DNA from: GWC2-40-17 sp035400705
Lineage (GTDB): Bacteria; Patescibacteriota; Patescibacteriia; Magasanikbacterales; UBA10003
NCBI GenBank assembly: GCA_035400705.1
Contig: DAOMZV010000007.1
Span: 1 to 34,129 of the forward strand
Reading direction: 5' to 3'
DNA: 34,129 nucleotides
Under the pieces are notes generated by a model that worked only from the letters and a program-made list of their open reading frames with translations, was not told where the DNA came from and made no database searches. Each line of letters begins with the position of its first letter. Within the stretch, counting starts at the first letter, position 1. Below are positions 5,336 through 12,447 of this stretch, piece after piece. The position numbers were made by a program, and so were the translations under genes.

Positions 5336-6922
5336 TTAATTGGTTATAACTTGGTAGATAGTAACCTTAGCATTTTGATAGATGGGGTGCAAATAAGGTT
5401 TTTCTGCTGGTTTAAATTGAGGCTTAGTCATTTGTTCGTAGGGTCCCCAAAATAGGTAATCAATTTTCCATTTTTTTAAAAAATCTATCTTCTTTTCTTC
5501 GTCGGTGTTATTGTTAATAAAATTAAGCCAGTCTTCTTTTTTTTGGTTGGCTGATAAGGTTTCCAAACCGTGACCAAGAAAAATTGTTTTATTAGCTAAA
5601 AAAGTAGCATTGATTCCAGTTAAAGGGGCGGCCAGAACAATTTTACTAAAATCCGGATCAGTTTGTTTTAGCCACAATAAAGCTTGTCGAACGTCAGTAG
5701 ACAAATAATACATTCGACGCTCGGTTTTTTGTTGAGGAATAAAAGTTTCCAACATAAAAACAAAAAGGCTGCTGCTTGCAAGTAAAACGATAATTAAAAT
5801 TAGGAAAGATTTTTTAAATGAAATTTTTTGATAAAATATCCATAAAGTTTCTATTGCTAAAACAACTACTGGCAACTGCCAACCCTCTACCAAACGTCTT
5901 TCAAAGGGTAGTCCTGAGTATAATAAAAAGGGAACAATTATCAACCAAATAATTAAAAGTTTTTTAAAAATATTTTTTTCTTGATTTTGAAAAAATAAAA
6001 CTAAACCGATAATAGCACATAAAAATAATAAACTAAAAGCAGAGAAAACATAAAACAATCCAGGGGTTAGCATTAAATTTTCTGTTAAACGTTTAGCCAT
6101 CACCATATCAGTGATTGTCATCCAAAAATAATAAGCTATTACTGGTAGAAAAAAAGAATAATAGACAAGAGTTTGCCACAAAACAATTCTTTGATTTTTT
6201 TTAACTTCAACTAAAGCGAAGACGAGAGTCAAGGGGATTAGTAGGGCTAAATAAAATGTATGAAATTGAGTTAAGATGGCGCCTAAAATACCACCTAAAA
6301 TTATTTTTTTGTAGTTTTTATTTTGAATCCCATCTAAATAAAAATATAGTGAGGCTACAATTAGTATCCAAGACGCAATGAAATGAGGAGTAGCGTAGAT
6401 ACTAGTAAAAGCATAGGCTTCCGGCCACCAAGCTTCAGTAGTGTAAAAAATTTTAACTTTACCAAATAAAGCTATCCAGCCACCCAGGCTGGTGGAGAAA
6501 AAAAACAAAATTAAAGCCAGGGTAGTTTTTAAATTTTGTTTAGGATCATTATGCCAAACTCGTCGCAAAAACTTAAAAATGGTGAAAACGAATAGGGGAA
6601 TTAAAAGAATTCGACTTAAATGAAAGGCCCAGATTGGTGAAAGAGTAAATAATTTGGCCAGCCAACCCACTATCAACCAAAAAATATGTAAAAATGGCTT
6701 GTGTTGTTCAGGAGTAAAAACATCATAAAAAAGCCAATGGCCAGCCTTAGCCTGTTCGATATAGGCGTAATAGACATGATTATCATGAGGATTAAATAGG
6801 CCGTTGCCTAAATAGAAAGTATTAGTTGGTTGACTAAGCCAAGCATAAAGATAAGGTAAAGAAGTTACCACAATCAAAATTAAAGAGATTAAGCTGATAA
6901 TTTTTAGATTCTTTTTTTCCAT
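5336..6922 (-). CDS. Large polytopic membrane protein, GT-C glycosyltransferase-like
   Basis: The protein has 528 residues from ATG 6922. A TTG at 6964 in the same frame would overlap the upstream gene by 38 nt and adds a polar leader before helix 1, so ATG is preferred. About ten or more helices are visible. The first extracytoplasmic loop holds 'NPHDNHVYYAYIEQAKAGHW', an acidic/His motif placed where GT-C enzymes (PMT, ArnT and relatives) keep catalytic Asp residues. A second loop holds 'YTTEAWWPEAYAFTSIYATP'. A soluble C-terminal domain of roughly 120 residues begins near 'TDVRQALLWLKQ', a 'WLK..TP' type start seen in many bacterial GT-C proteins. The gene is 4 nt after the upstream GT-C gene. 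GT-C membership is inferred; no named family was recognised with certainty. Confidence 0.6.
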   Translation of the reverse strand: MEKKNLKIISLISLILIVVTSLPYLYAWLSQPTNTFYLGNGLFNPHDNHVYYAYIEQAKAGHWLFYDVFTPEQHKPFLHIFWLIVGWLAKLFTLSPIWAFHLSRILLIPLFVFTIFKFLRRVWHNDPKQNLKTTLALILFFFSTSLGGWIALFGKVKIFYTTEAWWPEAYAFTSIYATPHFIASWILIVASLYFYLDGIQNKNYKKIILGGILGAILTQFHTFYLALLIPLTLVFALVEVKKNQRIVLWQTLVYYSFFLPVIAYYFWMTITDMVMAKRLTENLMLTPGLFYVFSAFSLLFLCAIIGLVLFFQNQEKNIFKKLLIIWLIIVPFLLYSGLPFERRLVEGWQLPVVVLAIETLWIFYQKISFKKSFLILIIVLLASSSLFVFMLETFIPQQKTERRMYYLSTDVRQALLWLKQTDPDFSKIVLAAPLTGINATFLANKTIFLGHGLETLSANQKKEDWLNFINNNTDEEKKIDFLKKWKIDYLFWGPYEQMTKPQFKPAEKPYLHPIYQNAKVTIYQVITN

Positions 6923-6926
6923 AAGT

Positions 6927-8453
6927 TTACTGTATTTCGTAAATTTGAGCTTCTTGATCGGCAAAACGCAGTTTTAAATTATGAGTTTGTCTAAGAGCAG
7001 ACAAAAATTCCGTTTCATTATTTTTTACCAAAATCCAGTTTGTGCCAAAATCATTTTTAATTTTTTCTGTCATTTTATCTGTTATTTGTCCTCGGCCGAT
7101 TTTAACCCATTCTTCATAAAGTTGCGGGTTTTTTAAATAGAAAAAAGTTGGGTCTAGACCGCTTAAATAATAATTTTGGCTATTATGATAAAAAAGCATA
7201 GGCCAATCACTCCATAAGGCGTGAAAAATTATGGTTTGTGGCGGGGTATTTTGTTTTAACCATTCGCTGGCATTTTGTAAATAAGTCCAGGAATAGCGCC
7301 TAGTCATTTGTTTGTTTATTTCTAAAGTATTTAGGGCAAAAAACAATATGAAAGTAACAATCAGGTAAAAGATTAGAGCCAAGTTCATCTTCTCTTTATT
7401 TTTATAAGTTTTAGTTATTTCTTGAAAATAAGAAAAATCTTTAGGCAGAAGAGGGTTTAAAAGGAAGGTGGCGGCTAAGATTGCCAGAGGGACAAAATAT
7501 TCAACAAAGCGTTGGGATTTAAGGGTGAGCAGACATAAAATAATTGCAAAAATATTTAAAGTGAAAATTTTGATAAAAATTTCATCTCCTTTTTTAAATT
7601 CAACTTTGTGGTTGTTTTTAATTTTAAAAATCAAAAAAGCAAAAGTTAGAATGGCTAATAAAAAAATGAAAATATTATTAGCCAGTAAATCCAGCGGCTG
7701 GTAAGGATACCATTCCATGCCAACTTGAATTTGATTTTGGTAATTAATCAAACCTATTTGTACCATCTGTTGCCAGTAGAATTGAAGATTGTGAGGAAAA
7801 AATGGATTAATAATTAAACCTAAGAGCAAACCACTGCCAATTGCCGCTAGAGGTTTCCAATCAAATTTTTTATTGATGATAATTTCGCTAACTAAATGAC
7901 AAAAAAGTAAAATTAGTAGCAAACTCCAGCCGCCATAGAGCCAGACATATAAAAAGGAAACAAGGATTAACAGAAGATATTTTTTTTGCCACAAAAAATT
8001 TATGGCCAAAAGTAAAATTATCAAAGAGAGGGCGGTGGTTTTTGCTAAATTAAGGCGAAAGAGAAAGGGCGAGGAGGAAATTAAAATCAAGGTATAAAAA
8101 AGAGGCGATTTAATGTGCCATTTTTTTAAAAAACAATAGAAAAAAATTATAGCCAAGGTGGCGAAAATAATAGTGGCAATTTTTCCTCCCCAGAGAGGAG
8201 GGAAGAAATAAGTGAAGGGGATTAACAAAAGGTGATATAAAAATTGGTGATCGGTAAAATTATGAGTAAAATCAGCTTGTTGGATCCAAGGAAAGTCTTG
8301 AATAATTAAATTTTTTTGCATCAATACGGACATTTTTATGTGGTAAAAAGAATCTGGATCAGGAAAAGTTGGGTAAGCCTGTAAAAATATAAAATAGCCC
8401 AAAATCAGGCTAAAAAAAAGAGGGACAATTATTTTTGATGGAGAGAGTTTCAT
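6927..8453 (-). CDS. Large polytopic membrane protein with an STT3-like DxD loop motif (GT-C glycosyltransferase-like)
   Basis: The protein has 508 residues. Right after helix 1 comes 'TFPDPDSFYHIKMSVLM' (Asp32, Asp34), which resembles the first-loop D-x-D/'DP.YYH.R' motif of oligosaccharyltransferase STT3/AglB/PglB proteins. Some eleven helices follow, with 'RFVEYFVPLAILAATF' in a late helix, comparable to the conserved 'R..E...P' stretch of STT3 relatives. The C-terminal soluble part starts 'ASEWLKQNTPPQTIIFHALW' and contains 'SDWPMLFYHNSQNYYLSGLDP'. A canonical WWDYG is absent; 'WSDWP' is the nearest tract. It is the first gene of the cassette and has its own promoter (8460-8488), with ATG only 6 nt after the -10 box. 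It could transfer single sugars or a glycan to exported proteins. Confidence 0.6.
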   Translation of the reverse strand: MKLSPSKIIVPLFFSLILGYFIFLQAYPTFPDPDSFYHIKMSVLMQKNLIIQDFPWIQQADFTHNFTDHQFLYHLLLIPFTYFFPPLWGGKIATIIFATLAIIFFYCFLKKWHIKSPLFYTLILISSSPFLFRLNLAKTTALSLIILLLAINFLWQKKYLLLILVSFLYVWLYGGWSLLLILLFCHLVSEIIINKKFDWKPLAAIGSGLLLGLIINPFFPHNLQFYWQQMVQIGLINYQNQIQVGMEWYPYQPLDLLANNIFIFLLAILTFAFLIFKIKNNHKVEFKKGDEIFIKIFTLNIFAIILCLLTLKSQRFVEYFVPLAILAATFLLNPLLPKDFSYFQEITKTYKNKEKMNLALIFYLIVTFILFFALNTLEINKQMTRRYSWTYLQNASEWLKQNTPPQTIIFHALWSDWPMLFYHNSQNYYLSGLDPTFFYLKNPQLYEEWVKIGRGQITDKMTEKIKNDFGTNWILVKNNETEFLSALRQTHNLKLRFADQEAQIYEIQ

Positions 8454-8459
8454 ATAATG

Positions 8460-8488
8460 ATTTTAACAAAAAATAAGCCTAAAAACAA
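8460..8488 (-). promoter_or_regulatory. Promoter of the glycosyltransferase cassette
   Basis: Read on the minus strand, TTGTTT (8483-8488), a 17-nt spacer and TAAAAT (8460-8465). ATG 8453 lies 6 nt after the -10 box, so the mRNA would begin at or next to the start codon (leaderless). Confidence 0.5.
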
Positions 8489-8491
8489 ATA

Positions 8492-8527
8492 AAAAACACT
8501 TTTCTTTTATAAAAGAAGAGTGTTTTT
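8492..8527 (-). terminator. Terminator of tRNA-His
   Basis: The 17-nt arms 8492-8508 and 8511-8527 are complementary apart from one G-T wobble, with a two-base centre (so the real loop must take in some stem bases). The outer arm starts at the terminal A of the encoded CCA. T-rich sequence follows on the minus strand. The hairpin is symmetric, but no gene ends here from the plus side. Confidence 0.75.
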
Positions 8528-8601
8528 GGGGTGGCTAGAGGGAATCGAACCCTCGCTAGCGGTGCCACAAACCGCTGTTCTACCATTAAACTATAGCCAC
8601 C
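8527..8601 (-). tRNA. tRNA-His (anticodon GTG), with encoded G-1 and CCA
   Basis: The cloverleaf is clear on the minus strand: acceptor arms GTGGCTA and TAGCCAC, D-arm 'GTTTAATGGTAGAAC', anticodon stem GCGGT/ACCGC around loop TTGTGGC (anticodon GTG), and T-arm GAGGG/CCCTC around TTCGATT. The base before the acceptor stem is G (position 8601), the extra G-1 that histidyl-tRNA synthetase reads, and the discriminator is C (8530), as is usual in bacteria. CCA is encoded (8529-8527). It has its own promoter (8613-8641) inside the end of the upstream ATP-grasp gene and a strong terminator directly after it. Confidence 0.95.
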
Positions 8602-8612
8602 ATGGTAGCGCT

Positions 8613-8641
8613 ATTATATCGGTTTAAAGGCTTTTTGTCCA
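8613..8641 (-). promoter_or_regulatory. Promoter of tRNA-His inside the 3' end of the ATP-grasp gene
   Basis: On the minus strand TGGACA (8636-8641), 17-nt spacer, TATAAT (8613-8618). The -10 box overlaps the TAA stop (8614-8616) of the upstream coding region. The tRNA begins 11 nt after the -10 box. Confidence 0.7.
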
Positions 8642-9735
8642 GAGAAGGCTTCTACCAACCAATTAGTCGTTTTTTCTGGGGCTGGTTCTAAAGCTGGAGA
8701 AAGGGGGATATTATAACGCTCACAGGCAGACTTAATTATTTTGTGGAGCATTTCTTCATAGGTATAGCCGGCCGTTTTAGCGGCTAAAGGAAAACGAGAG
8801 TTTTCTTTTGGATCCGGGATAATTCCGGGGATTTGGTTGATTTCTAAAATATGAGGACGACCATTAGCATCTAAACGTACATCAATGCGGCACCAATCTA
8901 AAATGTTTAAAGCCTGCTTGGTTTTTAAGCAGATTTTTTTGATTTGTAGAAATTTTTTATAATCTAGTTGAGCTGGACAAGAGATAGTTTGAATATTGCT
9001 GTCTGGGCTGTCTACTAACCATTTAACCTCGTAAGAGTCCATTGGTGCGAGGTTATTAGGTAGATTATTAAATAAAATTTCTACTGGAGGCAAAACTTCT
9101 ACTGGGTTGTTGCCAATTAGAGAAACCGTAAATTCTCGGCCAGTCAAAAATTCTTCAACTAAAGCTGGCTGTTTAAATTTTTCAATCAATTCTCCTAATT
9201 TTTTATATAATTCCATCTGGTTATTTACCAAACAATCATTAGTGATGCCTTTGGAAGAACCCTCGGAAACCGGTTTAACAATTAAAGGAAAGGTCATTTT
9301 TCTGGATAATTTTTCATTTGGTTCATAAAATAACTGAAAACGAGGGGTGGGGATTTGATGATAAGACAAAACTTTTTTGGTGTAAGCCTTGTTCAAGCAC
9401 AGAGCTTGAGCTAATGGCTTAGAACCGATATAAGGAATATTCAAATTCTCAAGCATGGCGGGAATTTGAGCTTCTCGGTCTTGATTACGTAAACCTTCGG
9501 CTACATTAAAAACTAAGTCTATTTTATTTTTTAGGCTTTTTAGTTTTAAATAAGCCTCTTCGTTAGCTTCTACACGATAAACTTCATGCCCCAATTTTCT
9601 TAAATGATGAGCAATGCCGTTGATCGTTGTTGGTTCGTCAAATTCCGCTTCAGCAATCGCCTGCTCGTCAGTTAACGAAGGCTTTTTGTGGCGGACATTA
9701 TAGACGAAAGCTAAATTAAGTTTTTTGGCTTTCAT
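8614..9735 (-). CDS. D-alanine-D-alanine ligase-like ATP-grasp enzyme (copy 2 of the pair)
   Basis: The protein has 373 residues. Motifs in order are 'VFNVAEGLRNQDREAQIPAM' (about 75-94), 'PYIGSKPLAQALCLNKAYTK', the ATP-grasp loop 'KPVSEGSSKG' (154-163), 'VEEFLTGREFTV' (193-204), 'YEVKW' (235-239, where Ddl has the omega-loop Tyr and Lys that favour D-Ala), 'CRIDVRLDANG' (282-292) and the metal-binding 'EINQIPG' (298-304, Ddl: EIN-LPG). All ATP and metal residues look intact. A C-terminal extension of about 40 residues after the core is Pro/Glu-rich. It follows the second ATP-grasp gene by 23 nt, which contain a small hairpin (9745-9762). The product could be D-Ala-D-Ala or a related D-amino-acid dipeptide; the duplicate next door suggests different specificities. 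Confidence 0.8.
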   Translation of the reverse strand: MKAKKLNLAFVYNVRHKKPSLTDEQAIAEAEFDEPTTINGIAHHLRKLGHEVYRVEANEEAYLKLKSLKNKIDLVFNVAEGLRNQDREAQIPAMLENLNIPYIGSKPLAQALCLNKAYTKKVLSYHQIPTPRFQLFYEPNEKLSRKMTFPLIVKPVSEGSSKGITNDCLVNNQMELYKKLGELIEKFKQPALVEEFLTGREFTVSLIGNNPVEVLPPVEILFNNLPNNLAPMDSYEVKWLVDSPDSNIQTISCPAQLDYKKFLQIKKICLKTKQALNILDWCRIDVRLDANGRPHILEINQIPGIIPDPKENSRFPLAAKTAGYTYEEMLHKIIKSACERYNIPLSPALEPAPEKTTNWLVEAFSGQKAFKPI

Positions 9736-9744
9736 GTGTTTATT

Positions 9745-9762
9745 TTAACCCTAAAGGGTTAA
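9745..9762 (-). other. Small hairpin between the two ATP-grasp genes
   Basis: TTAACCC (9745-9751), loop TAAA, GGGTTAA (9756-9762): a perfect 7-bp stem that includes the TAA stop of the upstream gene. There is no T-tract after it, so processing, stabilisation or weak pausing is more likely than termination. Confidence 0.4.
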
Positions 9763-10730
9763 GCGCGTTTTAAGGCGCTTTGAATAATATGATTAAATAC
9801 GTCTTTGGTCGATAATCCTTGTTGAGCGGCTGAGAGGTATAAACTAACACCTTCATCTAAATAGGGTAGACAGTTGATTTCCAAAAAGTAAATTTTACCT
9901 TCCGGGGTCAAACGAAAATCCATTCTAGCTAAATCACGGCATTTGAGGCTTTTAATTACTTTTTTAGAAGCTTCCTTAATTTCTTGCTTTAAAGAATCAC
10001 TTAAATTGGCAATTTGGATATCTACGCTATCATAAAAATTATTTTTCATTTCGTAATCATAAATCTGATAGCTTCTAGTTTTTAAAAATTCTGGATCTAC
10101 TATATATTCTACAACATCTAGTATGGGGTCTTCAAGGTTTTCTAGGAAGGGAACAGTGATATCTTTGCCAAAAATGTACTCTTCAATCAAAATTCCCTCA
10201 GGATATTTTTTAAGTAAATTAGGCAGTCGTTGTTTTAAAGTTTCTAAATCTTCAATCACACTATCCTGGGTAATGCCTTTAGATGATCCTTCATAGTTAG
10301 GTTTAGCAATAATTGGAAAATGTAAATGAGAGATATCAGGAGCAAAATCTGGATAAATTACTTCTGCTTGCGGAGTCGGGACACCAAATTTAGCTGCTAA
10401 TTGTTTAGTTAAATTTTTATCTAAACTTAGTGCTAAAGTAAAGGGATCAGAACCAGTATATTTTAAGCCTAATTCTTCAAAAACTCCGGGCCAGAAAGAT
10501 TCTCGATATTTGCCTTTAGTTCCCTCACTAGTATTAAAAATTAAATCAGGTTGGTAATCTGTTAAATCTTTAATTACGTCTATCAAAGGTCTAGTTAATT
10601 CAATAAACTTAACTTCGTGACCTAGGTCTGCCAAATTTTTGGTCATGAATTCAATAGTATCTGGCGAATCGAATTCCGCCTGTTCTTCTACTTCCGCAGT
10701 TCTTAAATTAGAGGTGATAGCGATTTTCAT
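9759..10730 (-). CDS. D-alanine-D-alanine ligase-like ATP-grasp enzyme (copy 1 of the pair)
   Basis: The protein has 323 residues. The features are 'PDLIFNTSEGTKGKYRESFW' (61-80), 'YTGSDPFTLALSLDKNLTKQ', 'AKPNYEGSSKGIT' (142-154, ATP loop), 'IEEYIFGKDITV' (182-193), 'DLARMDFR' (266-273) and 'FLEINCLP' (282-289). The domain order is that of Ddl-type ATP-grasp ligases, but the substrate loop differs ('YQIYDYEMKNNFYD') and the final motif is EINCLPYLDEG instead of EIN-LPG, so a substrate other than D-Ala plus D-Ala is possible. It starts 5 nt after the PP-loop gene's stop in the same transcript. Similarity to copy 2 is clear in the ATP loop (EGSSKGIT in both) but low elsewhere, so the duplication is old. 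Confidence 0.78.
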   Translation of the reverse strand: MKIAITSNLRTAEVEEQAEFDSPDTIEFMTKNLADLGHEVKFIELTRPLIDVIKDLTDYQPDLIFNTSEGTKGKYRESFWPGVFEELGLKYTGSDPFTLALSLDKNLTKQLAAKFGVPTPQAEVIYPDFAPDISHLHFPIIAKPNYEGSSKGITQDSVIEDLETLKQRLPNLLKKYPEGILIEEYIFGKDITVPFLENLEDPILDVVEYIVDPEFLKTRSYQIYDYEMKNNFYDSVDIQIANLSDSLKQEIKEASKKVIKSLKCRDLARMDFRLTPEGKIYFLEINCLPYLDEGVSLYLSAAQQGLSTKDVFNHIIQSALKRA

Positions 10731-10735
10731 AAATT

Positions 10736-12100
10736 TTAAGAAAGATGTTTTAACTCTTGTTTATAAATATTGGTAATTTTTTCTCGGTATTCTTCTGGGA
10801 TCATTTCGGTGGAATGAACTCCAAAAAAGCGACGACGCAAAATTTTTTCCTTTCTTAGGGTTTCGGCTAAAAAATTCTTTTTGAATTCTTCCATTAAAGG
10901 TCCTTTAGCACCACGACGCATAGCCAAGAGAAAAGAGAGAAGTTGTTCTTCTCGAGCATTGGGAATTATTTCGGAAACCGTGTTTATTTTTTTGTTAAAA
11001 ATAATAAATAGTCGCCGCTTGTCTTTAGTAAACATGTTTTCTTTTAAACCGAGGTTGCGTGGATCATATCCAAGAGCTTGTCCATAAAGGTAGGTCCAGG
11101 CGCAGGTGATACAATTGCAGCAACCTTTTTCATTAGTTATTTTAGCCGATGTACAAGACATTAAATATTTAAATAGATAAGGGTAACGTTGACTGATAAT
11201 TTGCATTTCCGCTAGGTTAAAAAGGGGTTTAATTAAGCTAGAAACCTTAATATTATCTTGAGTGAGGCGGCTTAAATATTTATTTTGTTGGCGCATGAAA
11301 AGAGTTGACTGATCGGTCGAGGGATAGGCACGATAATTTTCTTGCTCTAAATAGTAGTCATCCAAATTTTTCTCATTGCCAAAAATAATATGTTTAGCGC
11401 GATAATGATAGGCAATAGGAATAATTTCTAAGGCAAAAGCCAGCATGGCATTAGTGGCGGCCAAATCTTCATTGATACCCCGCCAATTTTTTTTATCGTA
11501 AATATCATCGCTGTTGTCTTCCACAAAAATTATTTCCTGCTTTTCTTCTTCAGAAAAATCTTTTAAAATTTTATATTTTAGAACTGCTTCACCAGGATTC
11601 CACGTAGCCATATCATTAACAAAGACGAGTTTGGGTGTTAAACCAATTTCTTTACAGAGAGCGTAAGATAAAAGAGAGTCTTTACCAAACGACATGGATA
11701 AAATCAAATTATTTCTTAACGGTTGATGAATGGGCAGAATGTAAGGTGATTGATTTTTTTTAGTAAAAGATATTTTGGTTTTCTGGAGAGTTTTGATTTG
11801 TTCTGAAACTTTGGTTTTAGAATCATAATTAATATAAGGCAAATCACGATTAATGCCGAATTCGGTTAATTTTTTGATTAATGGTTGAGGGAAATTATAG
11901 CTTAATTTAGGGAAATAAAGGCCTAATTGGCGAGTGCGATTAAAGGTAAAATTAGCCAGAAGGTTCTGACGGGAATTGGAATCTAGATTATCAAAAAAAT
12001 TTTTGGGGTAAGAAATTTTTGCTTTAAAAAAACCAGCCAGATTTATTGTTAAACCATTATCTTTTTTTTTGGTTAAAATTTGAAGTTCAGGATTTTTCAT
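10736..12100 (-). CDS. PP-loop ATP-pyrophosphatase-fold protein, MurL-like (possible UDP-MurNAc-L-Ala-L-Glu epimerase relative)
   Basis: The protein has 454 residues from ATG 12100. A TTG at 12121 in frame lies inside a terminator stem and is rejected. The PP-loop is 'LSMSFGKDSL' (about 134-143), related to the SGGxDS of adenylating enzymes. It is followed by 'NAMLAFALEIIPIAYHYRAK' and 'IIFGNEKN', then 'SSLIKPLFNLAEM', and a late Cys cluster (316, 327, 328, 330, 333) in 'SCTSAK...CCNCITCAW'. The order PP-loop, 'LL.PL..LA', 'SC......WC..C..C' is how I remember MurL, which epimerises the terminal L-Glu of UDP-MurNAc-L-Ala-L-Glu. Two Ddl-like ligases directly downstream support a peptidoglycan-precursor role. 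An alternative is an uncharacterised adenylating or tRNA-modifying PP-loop enzyme. No Shine-Dalgarno is seen. Confidence 0.6.
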   Translation of the reverse strand: MKNPELQILTKKKDNGLTINLAGFFKAKISYPKNFFDNLDSNSRQNLLANFTFNRTRQLGLYFPKLSYNFPQPLIKKLTEFGINRDLPYINYDSKTKVSEQIKTLQKTKISFTKKNQSPYILPIHQPLRNNLILSMSFGKDSLLSYALCKEIGLTPKLVFVNDMATWNPGEAVLKYKILKDFSEEEKQEIIFVEDNSDDIYDKKNWRGINEDLAATNAMLAFALEIIPIAYHYRAKHIIFGNEKNLDDYYLEQENYRAYPSTDQSTLFMRQQNKYLSRLTQDNIKVSSLIKPLFNLAEMQIISQRYPYLFKYLMSCTSAKITNEKGCCNCITCAWTYLYGQALGYDPRNLGLKENMFTKDKRRLFIIFNKKINTVSEIIPNAREEQLLSFLLAMRRGAKGPLMEEFKKNFLAETLRKEKILRRRFFGVHSTEMIPEEYREKITNIYKQELKHLS

Positions 12101-12110
12101 TTTAGTAAAT

Positions 12111-12134
12111 AAAAAAGTCAATTTAAAAATTGAC
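12111..12134 (-). terminator. Terminator/attenuator hairpin in the leader of the PP-loop/ATP-grasp operon
   Basis: On the minus strand GTCAATT, a TTTA loop, AATTGAC (stem 12134-12117) followed by six T (12116-12111): a textbook intrinsic terminator shape although the stem is AT-rich. It ends only 10 nt before ATG 12100, so it can reduce or condition transcription into the operon. Confidence 0.6.
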
Positions 12135-12218
12135 CGTCATGAAAATGGTAGATTGTTTTTTTAGATTATAATTGATGATCTGTTTCCCCCGGGCAGAATC
12201 ATTTTTTTCTTTTTTCAT
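12123..12218 (-). CDS. Possible 31-residue small protein or leader peptide
   Basis: ATG 12218 opens a 31-codon frame ending at TAA 12123-12125. The product starts 'MKKEKNDSARGKQIINYN' and is basic, with no recognisable domain. It lies between a strong promoter (12250-12278) and a terminator hairpin, and its stop codon falls in the loop and 3' arm of that hairpin, so a ribosome finishing the peptide would sit on the terminator. This arrangement is that of an attenuating leader peptide or of a free-standing small gene. There is no Shine-Dalgarno, and AT-rich DNA yields such frames by chance, so coding status is uncertain. No run of one diagnostic amino acid is present. Confidence 0.3.
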   Translation of the reverse strand: MKKEKNDSARGKQIINYNLKKQSTIFMTVNF

Positions 12219-12249
12219 TTTATCTTTTTTCAGCGGAAATACACTATAA

Positions 12250-12278
12250 ATTTTATCGTAGAGTTTTCCACAAGTCAA
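12250..12278 (-). promoter_or_regulatory. Promoter of the PP-loop/ATP-grasp operon
   Basis: On the minus strand TTGACT (12273-12278), a 17-nt spacer, TAAAAT (12250-12255). Transcription would start near 12243, which leaves a leader of about 140 nt before ATG 12100 carrying the 31-codon frame and the terminator hairpin. Confidence 0.7.
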
Positions 12279-12334
12279 GAGATTTTTGGCTAAAATTTCT
12301 TAAAAAAATACTTTAACCAGAAATTTAGAAAAAT

Positions 12335-12369
12335 AAAAATAACCCACTTTAAAAAAGTGAGTTATTTTT
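12335..12369 (-). terminator. Terminator of tRNA-Arg
   Basis: AAAAATAAC-CCACTTT (12335-12350) pairs with AAAGTG-A-GTTATTTTT (12354-12369) with a single C/A mismatch and a 3-nt loop of A. The tRNA's discriminator base is 2 nt away at 12371. It is followed by a T-rich run on the minus strand. Confidence 0.75.
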
Positions 12370-12370
12370 T

Positions 12371-12442
12371 TGACCCCGCTTGGAATCGAACCAAGATCTA
12401 GAGCTTAGAAGGCTCCTATTCTATCCATTGAACTACGGGGCC
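12371..12442 (-). tRNA. tRNA-Arg (anticodon TCT)
   Basis: On the minus strand the acceptor arms GGCCCCG and CGGGGTC (with one G-T pair), D-arm 'GTTCAATGGATAGAAT', anticodon stem GGAGC/GCTCT around CTTCTAA (anticodon TCT), and T-arm CTTGG/CCAAG around TTCGATT make a complete cloverleaf. The discriminator is A (12371). CCA is not encoded (AAA follows), unlike the tRNA-His in this window, so a CCA-adding enzyme must act. The gene starts 5 nt after the stop of the Xer recombinase gene, so the two are probably co-transcribed. Confidence 0.95.
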
Positions 12443-12447
12443 ATTAT

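Noticed and set aside
6923..6964. TTG start for the second GT-C-like gene
   Set aside because: It would overlap the upstream coding region by 38 nt; ATG 6922 gives a 4-nt gap and starts just before helix 1.
8614..12100. ATP-grasp plus PP-loop genes as a RiPP or microviridin-type peptide cluster
   Set aside because: No precursor peptide with a core/leader pattern is convincing (the 31-codon frame has none), and the ATP-grasp motifs are Ddl-like rather than of the RiPP ligase type.
12101..12121. TTG start for the PP-loop protein
   Set aside because: The codon is part of the terminator stem at 12117-12134; ATG 12100 is directly after it.
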